A stretch of DNA of 64,000 bases from Shinisaurus crocodilurus (GCA_021292165.1 CM037883.1:9811434-9875433), one strand, 5' to 3'; shown: positions 11,186 through 21,896, numbered from the stretch's first letter. Made by a program: numbers and translations. The notes: generated from the letters alone by a model not told the origin.

Positions 11186-11428
11186 AGAGCCAGTGTGGCG
11201 TAGTGGTGAGAGAGTTGGACTGGAACTCGGGAGATCCGGGTTCTAGTCCCTGCTCAGCCATGAAACTCACTGGGTGACTTTGGGCCAGTCACTGACTCTC
11301 AGCCTAACCTACCTCACAGGGTTGTTGTGAGGATAAAAATGGAGAGGAGGATGAGGATTATGTAAGCCGCCTTGGGTTCCTTGCAGGAAAAAAGGCGGGG
11401 TATAAGTATAACAAACAAACAAACAGTA
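11186..11428 (+). mobile_element. Sauria SINE, full length
   Basis: In order it has the tRNA head 'gagccagtgtggcgtagtgg', the B-box-like 'gggttctagtccctgctcag', the conserved body 'aaactcactgggtgactttg' and 'cagcctaacctacctcacag', and the 3' end 'gtaagccgccttgggttcc' with 'ggcggggtataagta' and an (ACAA)n tail. The 3' end resembles that of the Bov-B LINE, the known partner of Sauria SINEs. This is one of the best-preserved copies. Confidence 0.95.
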
Positions 11429-12534
11429 ACGATTCTTTGTGAACAAGGCTATCCATTGTAGTAATCATCTGTGAGCCAGTGTAGGGTCAACAGTCCTGAG
11501 CCACACATATAAGCTGTTGGTGTGATTTGGTATAAGGTGGCTCCTTATTTCCAGCCTTTGTATACTCCAGTAACATATGTGATAAAAGATATGCAATTAG
11601 GGCTAGTGGAGCATACCACTGTGTTTACACCCAACAGCAGATCGGCAGAGGTTCAGCCTGCAGTGTTGTTTAAGATACTGACAACAAACCTCCCGATGTC
11701 CAGAATGTTGAAATTATTATTATTGGTCAAAGCAATAACTGACAAGAGTTAGTCTTGATGAATCAGCACACATGGAAGTTGTGAATGATGGATTGCATGC
11801 AGGTTAATTTCACTAAAAGATGCCCGATATGCACCAAAAATGATTTATGGCTTCTACCTCCCAACAGTTTGCAGAGATCTGTATGCCTTTTCTAGAAAAG
11901 TAACCTAAATCAGTTGAGTAAAAGCCAGTTGACAGAGGAAAATCCTTTGCTCACATAGACTGGATTCCATCCTGAACAAGGTAAACAAAATACGATGAAA
12001 AGTTTAGTTTTGTGCCATTGGCTGGGAGAATATACCTCCCTGCAATCAAAGATAAGGGTCAAAAAAAGTCCAGGTCCCCCCCCCCCACATTAGTCCTTTA
12101 ACAAACAGCTGTGGTGCAAAGCACGGTGCCAAATAACAATGAAACAGTTAGCACAAAGTCCAGAGGCAACATTTAATGGCACGTGCCTTGGAAATAGTCC
12201 AGTGAAACAATGTAGATAACCCATGGGTTTTATCAGCAGTGCAAATGAAAACATTGGCAAACTCACTGTCCTTTACAAATTGAAGTAACAGAATATAATT
12301 CTATTCTTGGGTCCTTTTCAATCCAATGCCCTGGACCTTTCCAGCCACTCAGTGGCAGTCTTCGGTGGTAGGAAAAACGCCAGTAGTTTCAAGACTGCAG
12401 CTTCCTCCAGATGCTGATGCTGCATTCACCAGGTACCTTTCCCTGGCCTTCCCTCTGCACAACCTGATGCAGCTCCTTCCTCTTCACTGTCACCACCCTG
12501 TGCTTATCTGTCAGGAAGCCATCAAGGTGGTGTA
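11429..12534. other. No gene recognised
   Basis: A mixture of unique sequence with a C-run near 12078-12087. A 75-codon frame at 12326-12553 has no domain. I see nothing supportable. Confidence 0.4.
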
Positions 12535-12790
12535 CAACAATTTAAAACAATAAAACCATGCAACAATAAAGCAAGAACATTAAAAACATTAAAACATTTT
12601 TTAAGAAAAACCTATACATTTTAAAAGGCCAAACTGAAGAGATACATCTTTCTAAAGAGAGTGGAGGTCAAGAGAGTGGGGCCCACTCATAGTTCACGAG
12701 GGAGCATATCCCATAGTTTGTGGGCAACACAGGAGAAAGTCCTTTCACATGTAGCCAACCAACAGGCCTCTGTCGGTAAGAATGTCCTCA
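12535..12790 (-). mobile_element. L2-like LINE 3' region (antisense)
   Basis: On the plus strand 'aacaataaagcaagaaca', 'aagagatacatctttctaaa' and 'catagtttgtgggcaacaca' form the reverse complement of an L2-like ORF2 C-terminal end ('LWATNYGICSLVNYEW'-type decoding) followed by an AT-rich UTR. The copy is heavily decayed. Confidence 0.5.
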
Positions 12791-14872
12791 CAAGGACCTC
12801 TCCTGCAGATCTTAACACTCACGCAGGTCCCTTTTTGTCCTCCCTTCACACATCTGGGGTTGGTTCCTCCCATTGGTGTTTGCTGGCAGCTGCAGGTAGT
12901 GAACTCAGCTGTGTGATTCCTTCCAAGAGTGTCTTACAATCATCTCCCTCAACAGACCTGATAAGTTGTCAGAGCTGGACTGAGAAAGAAGAAGGAGCTG
13001 ATTCCCCCTCCCCAGTACAGATACCATTGACCCTAAGGCCTAGCATGGGTCCCCTGAATCAGAGGCCTTTGCAGGACTCGGGGGGGGGAATCTTGGATCC
13101 TCACCCCTTCCTCCCACCTGCCCCAGGTCAAGCTGTGGACCTCCTCTTTCCTGAGACTGAGTGGGAAGCTCACAACTAACTCCTAGATATACACCTAGCT
13201 AGTGATGGGTGAACTTACTCCAGGTAAATTCATTATTTCCTCAAATTCCTAACCCATGTGAGCTTGGACAAGAGTTTTCCTTCCATAAAATTCCCGTTCC
13301 ATGTATACAAACTTTTGCACATGTGCAATATCAAGTGAATCTTGGGAGCTGTAGTTAGTGTGGCATGATGTTACATACTCCCTCCCTGATTAGTTGTTCT
13401 CACATGGCCTGCCTGGGTGAAATGATGCTTACTCGCCATCACCAATCGCCAATATATGGAGGAGAGAAGAAGATGCACCTGTAAAATCCTCCTCCTTGTG
13501 CAGCCAGAGCTGCTGTGGTGTTGTTGTTGTTGTTGATGTGGGAAGCAGCAGTGGATGCACCAGGTCATTTAAGGTTTAAACCAACCAACTCAACACATGC
13601 ACAGAAATGGCATTGTTTAGATGCAGACTGTGCATGCTCCAAAGCTTGCAGTCACTTCCAAACTTGATAGTGGATTCATAATACATCAATCCAGGCTGGG
13701 TACAAAGGTGAGCCATATGAATGGATGAGTTTTGACCAATCAGCTGACTAATTATGCAATTTGATGTTATCACTATGGTCCAGGCAGCCATAAAGAGGCC
13801 ATCTCAGGGACCACATCATGCTCCTTGCCTCATGGAGTTTACCCCCAAGACACAAAGGAATCCCACATTGGCACTGTGATTCTCCTCCTGGCTAAGCAGT
13901 CTCATCAGGTCAAACCTTGAACCTGAACTTCTTCCATGACTGCCATAGTGGGGAGGGGGGGGTCCTCTTCTCTGGCCCAGCAGCTAAGCTGTAAGAGGCC
14001 AATTGGGCTCTTGGCTGGACCAGAGGTTCCTACCCCATACAACTGATATGTTATGCTGTAGGGAGACAGATATGCTGTTCAAGCATCACAACTCCAAAGC
14101 CCCCTCAGGCATATCGAATTAATCACAGGTCCTGGCCATATTATCAAAGATCTACATAGGATACAATCAGAGAAACAGAGGGTGGTTTATGCATTTTATT
14201 TAAAGTGTTGAATGAGTTTAAAACATGCCTCGGGGCACTTTTTAATGCTGAAAGGTGGTATATAAATGCTTTGATAATAAATGAATAAATGTGCTGGAAA
14301 TAGGTACAGATTTGCCATTTGGAGAAGTGAAAAAAGAGTCCACTACTCCCTTTATACATGGCATGTGCAATCATCTTTTAAAAATACTGTCTTGATGCCA
14401 TCAGCTTGTTTACTGCCCACACAGCAATGAAACACTCTGAAAATTATGCAGAAAAAAGTCACTATTTCTTGACTTCCCAGCCATTCATCAGCTCTAATTG
14501 TAAGTGCATTGGGAAACAACATTCTTTAGAAAGAGAGGTGGGGTGGGTTCCCCCCTCCCTTTCTTTCAAAAAAGCTTAGATTGTTCAGATGCCATTAGAA
14601 GGAAACTAAATAGCCAAGCAATTTAATTTAATTTCTTCAATACTGGTTCATGTTTTCTAAATAGGATCCATAGATCATCCACTTTTGCTGCATCTGAAGT
14701 ATCGATTACAGTGCATTTCCACTGAAGTATAAGTGGCACAAAGAGGATATTTCTGTCATTCAAGAGGAGGGCCATATTACCAAGAAAATGGCGACAGGCA
14801 AAGCTCCATTCCACTCAGCTCAGAATTGGCTTCATATTCACAAGCTTTCTCAGTAAGCATTTGGAAAAAGCT
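12791..14872. other. No gene recognised; LINE tail remnant near 14200-14290
   Basis: A 172-codon frame spans 12661-13179 but starts within antisense LINE sequence and shows no domain, so I do not call it. At 14240-14290 the phrase 'gaaaggtggtatataaatgc' and a following AATAAATG tail mark a small LINE or SINE 3' end. The rest is unassigned. Confidence 0.4.
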
Positions 14873-14877
14873 TGTCC

Positions 14878-15269
14878 AGTAGGGCTCGATTGGGGGGTGG
14901 AAGTCCGTCGAACTCACTGGACTCGACCTTCCCAAGCTCTGCTCAGCCTACCTGCTTACCCAGTTCGACTCGCATTCTCATGAGCCGAGCCGGGGAAGCG
15001 ACTTCTGGGTTCCCGGCGCTACGTTGTTTACGTAGAAAATGGTGTAAGACACGTTAAAAATGGCCGCTATTTGCACAAGTTACGCAAATTGCAGCCGCTT
15101 TTAATGTATCTTACGCCATTTTCTACAGAAACAACGTAGTTCCAGGAACCCGGATGTCTGGCGACCCCCTCAGCTGGCGCTCGCTTTCAACCCGGTTTGG
15201 CAGGTGCAGCAGCAGCACTTGCTGAGGGTGTTGCGAGTTGGGTGTGGGTAGATCACCCACCCCTATCAA
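14878..15269. mobile_element. CpG-rich palindromic DNA element (hAT-like MITE candidate)
   Basis: The central part is an imperfect palindrome. The left arm (about 15000-15075) reads 'gggttcccggcgctacgttg', 'ttacgtagaaaatggtgtaa' and onwards. The right arm (about 15085-15155) is its reverse complement with scattered changes. The outer ends start TAGGG on the left and finish 'cccacccccta' on the right, which resembles the TAGGGGTGGG ends of some hAT MITEs. CpG content is well above the surroundings. I could not fix a target-site duplication. Confidence 0.6.
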
Positions 15270-15292
15270 TGTCCCGTTCTCCAGGTTCAGTT

Positions 15293-15475
15293 TACGGTTG
15301 TATCCAATGTTTCCTCCCAGAGTTGAATGCAGATGGTTAGACTAAGTGGAATACCCATGACGTCACTGACACTGAATAGAGGTGGATACCATGACACAAT
15401 AAAGGTGAGCATCATGGTGGGGAAAACCAGCCTTCATGATCATGGTGCCACACACATGCTCAATATCATTAAGGA
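15293..15475 (+). repeat. ~190-bp interspersed repeat, copy 1
   Basis: It shares with 16318-16512 the block order 'ttgtatccaatgtt', 'ttagacta', 'cactgacactgaata', 'aaggtgagc' and 'ccttcatgatcatggtg'. The same family or a local duplication 1 kb apart would explain it. The start 'gttgtatccaatgtt' is also the outer end of the short palindromic repeat seen in the second copy. Confidence 0.65.
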
Positions 15476-15513
15476 TGGGGGAGAAATTAGTTCAATTTGC
15501 ATTTTTATACAAA

Positions 15514-15760
15514 ATTAGCTAGGGCAGAATCCTATGGCCATTAGACAGAGTCTAGAAGTCCATAGGAGAAGTCGGAGTCCCAGCTCTGACTTCAGAAATG
15601 TGCTCCAAGGTTGGATCTGGGACTCTGAATTTGGAGCGCCAACCCTCCACCCTTACAGCCAGCGCAGAAAGAACCATGCCAGCTGTGGCTCTAAGGTCAG
15701 TAAGACTGATCTCAAAGCCAGAGTTCTGTGTGCATTCTGGAGGGTGGGGAGAGAAGAGAA
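15514..15760. other. No gene recognised; AATCCTATGG-start sequence
   Basis: 'gcagaatcctatggccat' at about 15527 resembles the end of the palindromic element at 55935-56402. The rest is unassigned. Confidence 0.3.
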
Positions 15761-15761
15761 A

Positions 15762-15793
15762 GAGGAGGAGGAGGAGGAGGAGGAGGAGGAGAG
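15762..15793. repeat. (GGA)n microsatellite
   Basis: An uninterrupted AGG tract of about 30 bp within a wider purine-rich stretch to 15815. Confidence 0.95.
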
Positions 15794-16175
15794 AAAAGAA
15801 GGAAGGAGCAAGATAAGGAGAAGAGATTGCATCTGTAACTTTGCTAACATTTATGGTTTTGTTTCTTCATACATGTTTACCAGAAAACCCACAAATTTGG
15901 TCTTATATCGCATTTATCAAAACTATCTGCCTTAACTTTGTGTTATGTGCTGCTGGCCGCTTTTATGACCCAATTTGCATTGATTAGGACATGGAAAAGC
16001 CAACATTCAAACAGCAAATGCTAGATCATTGCTAAGGAAAACATTCCCACAAATCACACCGGCAAAGTAAACAACTTGAATGCTATTAAATAATTCATAT
16101 GCACAACTCCTTGACATTGGAAAGCAGGCTCTCCACGAGCAGCACAGTGGAGATTTGCAGCCTGATTAATCTGTG

Positions 16176-16233
16176 AATATATAGAGAGAGGGGGGGAGGG
16201 GGGAGGAGAGAGATAAGGAGAGAGAGAGAGAAT
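16176..16233. repeat. GA/GGGA-rich purine tract
   Basis: A purine-only run with GAGAG and GGGGGA segments. It is low complexity. Confidence 0.9.
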
Positions 16234-16317
16234 AAGCATGGTGATACAAGGGAAGGATTGTGGATTTATTTTATTTTTTAGGGGGGAAAGTGTTGTTGTT
16301 GTTGTTTTACGAAATAC

Positions 16318-16512
16318 TGAGTTGTATCCAATGTTAGTCCTACACAGAGTAAACCCTATTGAAATGAATCAGATGTAAGTTAGACTAACATTGGATATAA
16401 CCCACTGACAGTCACTGTACACTGAATGTAGAGTTCAATGGATAATCCAATGACAATCAAGGTGAGCCTCACGTTGGGAAAACCACCTTCATGATCATGG
16501 TGTCTCCCCTGC
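16318..16512 (+). repeat. ~190-bp interspersed repeat, copy 2, with palindromic start
   Basis: Partner of 15293-15475. The first 85 bp are themselves an inverted repeat. 'ttgtatccaatgttagtcct' at the left is mirrored by 'agactaacattggatataac' at the right, around a centre containing 'cctattgaaatgaatc'. That is the layout of a short MITE. Confidence 0.65.
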
Positions 16513-16794
16513 CAGGTAAGTCTCCTCTGTTGGCTGACGTGGATAAATTTATCAGTTATAGGATTGCTTTATTTGCACTAGCTGCAAGAAAAATAAGGGC
16601 TGCCTTTCTAGGCCAAATTACTGCCAAACCCTAAGGGAGCAGCACAGAAGGAACGTTTTAAATTCTTACCATTTTACTGTATTTTTGTTTTATTTTATTG
16701 TATTAAATGTTTTTTTTTATTCTGTAACTGTATTGTGGTGGTCATTGGCTATAAGCAATAAATTGTGTTACTACTACAATCAAGGTGAAGATAT

Positions 16795-17012
16795 TTCAAC
16801 TATTTAGAAAAGAGAACCAAACCTTCAGACAGAGATGCAGCAGAACATCTCTGATAGATGTTGTTACCAGAAGTGCTCTGGGACTGGAATAAGAATGTTT
16901 AAATTGCCACCTAAACACCATCAAGGACAGAGCTGGCCTCAGCTCCTTTGAGAGGGAATTCTGTAACTGGGGTGCTGCCACAGAAAAGGCCCGGTCTTGT
17001 GTTCCCACCAAC
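16795..17012 (-). mobile_element. L2/L3-like LINE ORF2 C-terminal fragment
   Basis: The minus strand encodes RAFSVAAPQLQNSLSKELRP followed by a segment like 'MVFRWQFK'. This is the 'AFS..AP.LWNSLP.E.R' block near the end of L2/L3-like ORF2. A similar block lies in 33345-33659. It is isolated and decayed. Confidence 0.75.
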
Positions 17013-17016
17013 CAAA

Positions 17017-17200
17017 CCTCTTTTGGAGGTGATGCATATAGCAGGTAGGTTGGCCATGTGTCTACTTTACAGATGACAGTCCTTTATTTGAAAGGTTATC
17101 CAGTCCAATCCTCTTTTGGTGGTGGTACCTATATCAGGTAGATTGGCCATGTGTCTACTTTACAGATGACAGTCCTCTATTTGAAGGGTTGTCCACCACC
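17017..17200 (+). repeat. 93-bp tandem duplication within the unclassified repeat family
   Basis: Two direct units, 17017-17109 and 17110-17200, share 'cctcttttgg', 'ttggccatgtgtctacttta' and 'cagatgacagtcct' with a few changes. Each unit matches the start of the unclassified repeat seen at 35838. The duplication is local and arranged head-to-tail. Confidence 0.8.
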
Positions 17201-17524
17201 TGCTGCCTCCATCAGTAGCCATTCCCCCTTCCTTGGCTCAGTGGGGCAAGAGAGTTCCACTTGGCCCCTCCATTCTCAGAACAGCCATCACCAGCATCCA
17301 ATCCACCTGGCTTTACCAGAGGGAGAGATGACTCAGTGAGTGCCCCTCCGTCAGCCAGAGTTGTGCCAATGGCCATTTGACTCCTTCACTCCCAGTGACC
17401 ACTCTACCTGCTTATTGTGTGATTTCATTTTTGGTACATGAATATGCTTATCTCCCTCTTCTCTCCCCTCCCCACCCCTTAGGCAATAATCATTTACATT
17501 AAGATGTAAACAACCCTAATTTTT

Positions 17525-17570
17525 TTGGCAGAAGGGTGGCATATAAATGCAGTAAATAAATAAACAGTAA
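17525..17570 (+). mobile_element. LINE/SINE 3' tail remnant
   Basis: 'agaagggtggcatataaatg' followed by an AATAAATAAAC tail is the terminal hairpin-like end typical of Bov-B/L2-tailed elements. Nothing upstream can be assigned. Confidence 0.5.
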
Positions 17571-17639
17571 GAGAGGAAACAACTCATGCACAGTCCACGA
17601 GTTCTGCATGCATAAAAGTATGTGCAAGGTTTAAAAAAA

Positions 17640-17960
17640 AATTATTTAAATTTTAATCAAACAATAAAACAAATAAAATACATGCAACTAATATAGTGCT
17701 CCCATCACCATGGGACCAAGAAATACTTATTATCTCTATAATCCATTTGTATCCTAAATTCAAAAAATACATCCAATATTGACATGGTGCACTCCCCTTT
17801 CCCTCTACTAAAACATAACCTAAAAATAACCCCCAAATATCCTTAAAATTATTTTTCTTTAATTGTCCCCTTTTGCATTTGATATTACAAGTTAACTTAT
17901 CATTTAAGGCCATATCCCACATGTGCAAGTTTACTATGTTCAGGTGTCTGGTTCTCTCTC
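17640..17960 (-). mobile_element. L1 LINE ORF2 C-terminus and 3' end
   Basis: The minus strand encodes HMWDMALNDKLTCNIK and FKDIWGLFLGYVLVEGKG, closely parallel to the L1 fragment at 32612-32915 (WDIALNDKLTCNIK, NIWGKFLDYVLVKGKG). The conserved C-terminal block identifies an L1-type ORF2. The copy is 5' truncated and defective. Confidence 0.75.
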
Positions 17961-17974
17961 GTGCCCTGTGTCTC

Positions 17975-17977
17975 TCT

Positions 17978-18009
<32 letters not shown>
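17975..18009. repeat. (TG)n microsatellite
   Basis: About 30 bp of TG, preceded by a CT-rich tract. Confidence 0.95.
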
Positions 18010-18084
18010 CAAATCCAGAATCTTGAGAAATGTGTAAGCCTATGTGATAGTCCATGCATAAGACCAGAGAATGCTTTAAAGGTA

Positions 18085-18215
18085 TGATGCAGCTCCATTA
18101 CCAAAGTTCAGCACATTTGGCCCTCTAAAGGACCTGGATGGGAGACCACCTGGGACTATATGTAAGCTGCTTTGAGAGAAAGAGCAGGTTAGCGGTTTAT
18201 ATTAAGCATCCTAAG
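18085..18215 (+). mobile_element. Possible 5S-derived SINE fragment with a different tail
   Basis: 'ggacctggatgggagaccac' followed by 'ctgggac' matches the box C and downstream part of 5S rRNA very well. It passes into 'gtaagctgctttgagag' and 'agcggtttatatta', a Bov-B-like end. It therefore differs from the CR1-tailed 5S SINEs. It may be a second 5S-derived family or an RTE-tailed variant. The upstream part is decayed. Confidence 0.5.
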
Positions 18216-18996
18216 AGTGCCACCTGCAGCCATGCCAGTGCTCTTCTGCATCATGGCGAATGTGGTTAACACTTGAACATCTTGGAAAACTCATATTTTC
18301 AAGGTTCTTACTCAAGCTGTGTAAGTTAAGGCAGCCATCTGATCAACATGGGTCTCATGTCAGTCTTCTTCAGGGATCTTAAATTTCAATTTCATCCGAA
18401 GTTATTTAGACCCACCATAGAATGTAAATCCTGAAAGGATCAAAGATGAAACACCTAAGCAGAAGAGGTTGCTTCAATTATAGCTTTGTAGTTCTTGGAG
18501 CAGTGGCAGGGTTCAACCTTCCATTTGCTGTAATTGAATTTTCTTATTATTCTCGATTAAATTCACATGTTCTATTACTTAAATGCAGTGTGAGTTTCTG
18601 GAATTACGTGCCTCAGTTCTTCCGGACTCGGAAAGTCATTCCTCAAGGTGTATTTGGTTTTGTTATCCAAGCAGTAGGTTACAGCCACATTTGGGCTGTA
18701 ATAAATTCATCTTAATAACAGCAAATCACTGGAACACAGTACATGATCTGAATCACCCCACGCCTCTAATCTGGTTAAAAGATAGTGGAGCCTCCAATTT
18801 CCTCACATTAGTTCTGCCCAAATTGTGCTTATACCTGGCAAAGAAATACTCCCTTAAATTAGCATTCTTCTCTTGGGACAGAGTTTCCAAAAAGTTCCCT
18901 ACCATTGGAGAACCATTTCCTCATTGATGTATCTGTAATTGAACCCACAGACATTGCAGATGATTCTGAGCCACCATGGTCTCACATGGTGAGAAG

Positions 18997-18998
<2 letters not shown>
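18216..18998. other. No gene recognised
   Basis: Open frames of 89 and 114 codons (18446-18715 and 18583-18927) overlap in different frames and show no domain. They are not called as genes. Confidence 0.4.

Positions 18999-19043
<45 letters not shown>
18999..19043. repeat. (AAT)n microsatellite, tail of the L2-like LINE
   Basis: About 15 AAT units. On the minus strand it is a (TTA)n tract directly downstream of the LINE 3' UTR and is probably its expanded tail. Confidence 0.95.
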
Positions 19044-19045
<2 letters not shown>

Positions 19046-20265
19046 CGCTCTACACCAGAGTGCAGTACAATATACAAAATAACTCAAACAATAATCATTA
19101 CAATTTAACTAAAACTACATTAAAATACTTAAAATGGGCTACAATCCAGGTAAATTTAATTTAACAACAACAAATAATTAAAACCATCAAGCCATAAAAC
19201 TAAAATCACAGCAATTACCCAGTTCACACTAAGTCTAAAACCTATGTCTCCAGGTTGAACAGATAGGTTTTCAGGTTACGCTTGAATTTACTCAACTCCG
19301 ATTCCATCCAAAGTTGTAAAGGAAGAGAGTTCCACAATCATGGAGCCAAATGAGAAAATGCCTGGAGCCTAGAATTTGCCACCTTCGTCCAAGGCACTTC
19401 CAAAAACCTGAGTCTGCAGATCAAGTTCTCCTAAGAGGTGTGTGCCATGTGACCAACTCAGCCAAATAATTGGCAAGGGAAGAGTGTAGTGTCTTAAATA
19501 TCAAGACAAGAAGTTTGAAATGAGTCCTTGCCCTGACCGGCAACCGGTGCAATGGTCTACGGTGACGAGAAACATGGGAATAATGGGACAGGTCAAGAAC
19601 CAGCACTATTCTGCACCAAAACAAGGGGACGAAGTGAAGAAGAAGGCAAACCCGCCAAAAGACTATTACAATAATCCAAGCGTGAAATGACCAAAGCATG
19701 GACAAGCAGCTTCGCAGTCTCCGGGGTCAAGAATTGACGAATCCATCGGATGTTAGCAAGATGGAAGCCACATGTTTTTGCTGTCATATTCACAAATGAA
19801 GTGACAGCACTTCAACTGATCATCCACCACAACCCCAAGATCAATGGCCCTTGAGACAGGGGTCACCTGGCAGTCCTGAAGAAGGAGGGAAGGACAAACC
19901 AGGGGATGGCCAGGACGATCAGGACGAAAAACCAAGACTTCAGTCTTGTCCATATTCAATTTTAAACGATGAGAGGACATCCATGACGCAATGTTCAAAA
20001 GGCAACTCGTCAGAGAGTACCAAACCTCGTCATTGAGTTCAGGATAAGACTGGTATACCTGGGTGTCATCAACATAAATATGATAATGAAAACCCAAACT
20101 AGAGATAAGCATACCCAAAGGAAGTGTATAAAGAGAAAAGAGAACAGGGCCCAGTACTGAGCCCTGTGGGACACCAACGGTGAGGGGGAACGAATGAGAG
20201 GTTCTAGTACCCAAAGAAACTGAAAAAGAGCGATTTTCCAAATAAGAAGAAAACCATGAAAAATG
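19044..20265 (-). pseudogene. L2-like LINE: reverse transcriptase C-terminal half plus 3' UTR, defective
   Basis: This is the largest LINE piece in the window. On the minus strand [17 protein letters not shown] is encoded near 20150-20180. It is followed by the catalytic box as YVDDTQVY (about 20063-20083), then [19 protein letters not shown], the thumb-side block LLVHALVISRLDYCNSLLAG (frame shifted), and the C-terminal LHRLPVRARTHFKLLVLIFK (shifted again). The first aspartates of the active site are kept but the frame is broken at least twice. It is truncated at the 5' end next to an A/T-rich run at 20264-20312. VPQG..LGP with (Y/F)xDDTQ and RLDYCN point to the CR1/L2 superfamily, with L2 most likely. 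Confidence 0.88.
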
Positions 20266-20312
20266 GAAAAAATAAAAAAATGAAATAAATAAATAAATAA
20301 ATAAAAAGAAAA
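20264..20312. repeat. A-rich / (AAAT)n tract
   Basis: Low-complexity 'aataaataaataaataaa' at the 5' truncation point of the L2-like LINE. Confidence 0.85.
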
Positions 20313-20677
20313 CCAAGCAATAGCATTGCCGGAGACACCCAGAGATATCAGCCTGTTTCAAGATCTCTATACTATATATAAGCCAGGTTGCCATGACCCT
20401 TCGGCTGAACTAGCATCTGCAGCATCTTGGAGTCTGGAGATAAGGATTTATCATCAATTGCCACTCCCCAGAATGTCCCTATTGCTGCTGCTGCTGCTAT
20501 TTTGGAAGAGAGAGGATGGACCCCACTGTGGCCTGTCTACCCAGTGAGAAGACCTTGCCCCCAAGATCTCTGAACCTTGGAGGTCAGCAAGGATAGCACT
20601 AGAAGTGAGGAATGGATTAGGGGTTTCCCCCCTTTTTTGTTTGTTTGTTTGCTTTGTTGTTTTGTTTAATTTTGTTT
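20313..20677. other. No gene recognised
   Basis: Contains a short CTG run (20479-20498) and TTTG repeats near 20635-20675. Nothing else is assignable. Confidence 0.4.
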
Positions 20678-20679
20678 AG

Positions 20680-20935
20680 CCAAGAGAGGCATAGTGGTTA
20701 GGGTACTGGACTGGAACTTGGGAGATCGAAGTTCTATTCTCCGCTCGGCCATGAAGCTCACTGGGTGACTTTGGGCCAGTCACAGACTATCAGCCTAACC
20801 TACCTCACAGGGATGTTGTTGTGAGGAGAAAATGGAGAAGAGGAGGACCATGTAAGCTGCCTTGGTTTCCTTGCAAGTGGAAAAAAAGGTGGGATATAAA
20901 TGTAATAATAAATAATAATAAAAATAAAAATTATG
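20680..20935 (+). mobile_element. Sauria SINE, full length
   Basis: The head 'agaggcatagtggttagggt', the body 'cactgggtgactttgggcca' and 'cctaacctacctcacaggga', and the 3' end 'ggtgggatataaatg' with an AAT-rich tail are all present. It is moderately diverged from the 11186 copy. Confidence 0.93.
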
Positions 20936-21162
20936 TTGTAATCTGCTAATTTTTATTTTTCCTTTCTAGTCCTTATGTCTCAAATCTAAGTTACTGAATC
21001 CATGCTATATTTATTGAATCGTTTATTTTTTCATATTTGAATCTGATCTTTTTTCCTAACATTTTCTCCCTGAAATATGATGTTGTATTTTGATAGGCTG
21101 ATGGTTATTGTGATCTGCTCTGAGCACAGGTGGTGGGAAAGCAGAATTTAAGTAAACTAAAT

Positions 21163-21400
21163 ACGGGCCGTAGCTAGATTTGCCAGACCTCACTGTTATA
21201 CCATATGAGCTGAGAGCGTGTGATGCCCTTGAATGCATCTAGCCCAACACTTTCCTGGGGTTGCATGATTCAAGGGAAGATCATCAGCTGTCTTCAAGAT
21301 GTTAGTCTGCCATGACTGATTTTCTGATTGGACAACCCCTGATCCACTTTTAAAGAACCCCAGAGTTAACCAGCACACTGTTTTAAAACCACACTCTTAA
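21163..21400. repeat. Possible DNA-transposon fragment, left end GGGCCGTAGCTAG
   Basis: 'cgggccgtagctagattt' resembles the end of a palindromic hAT-type element known to me from squamates. No matching right end is visible here, so the assignment is weak. Confidence 0.3.
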
Positions 21401-21499
21401 AAGTTAAGAAGGCATTACCAGGCTCCTAATCATAGCTGGCTCAGAAATAAATGTTCTGGTGGCATTGGTGGCATATTTTGTAAGATGATTCTCAACTGA

Positions 21500-21756
21500 G
21501 AGGGAAAGTGTGGCATAGTGGTTAGAGTGTTAGACTGGGACTCGGGAGATCCAGGTTCTAGTCCCCACTCAGCCATGAAACTCACTGGGTGACGTTGGGC
21601 CAGTCACTGTCTCAGCCTAACCTACCTCACAGGGTTGTTGTGCGGAAAATATGGAGGAGGAGGAGGAGGAGGAGGATTATGTAAGCCGCTGTGGGTTCCT
21701 TGCAGGAAAAAGGGAGGGATATAAATATAATGAACAAACAAACAAATAAAACCGAT
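21500..21756 (+). mobile_element. Sauria SINE, full length, with internal GGA expansion
   Basis: 'gtgtggcatagtggttagag', 'gactgggactcgggagatcc', 'cactgggtgacgttgggcca' and 'gtaagccgctgtgggttcc' lead to an (ACAA)n tail. The body's 'gaggagga' segment has expanded to a short GGA repeat (21655-21676). Confidence 0.95.
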
Positions 21757-21869
21757 ATACCATGTGTGAACATTACCCAGTACCAGATTCCCAGGAGTGG
21801 AGTCTTTCAGTGCCTGAAAGCCAAGGGAGATGATGGTGGTGGTGGTTATTATTGTTAAGCCCTTTTAAC

Positions 21870-21896
21870 AACAGCAGCAGCAGCAGCAGCAGCACT
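21870..21896. repeat. (CAG)n microsatellite
   Basis: About eight CAG units, interrupted upstream by 'aacaa'. Confidence 0.95.

Noticed and set aside
12661..13179. 172-codon open frame on the plus strand
   Set aside because: It starts in antisense LINE sequence, has no recognisable domain and no supporting promoter or splice context.
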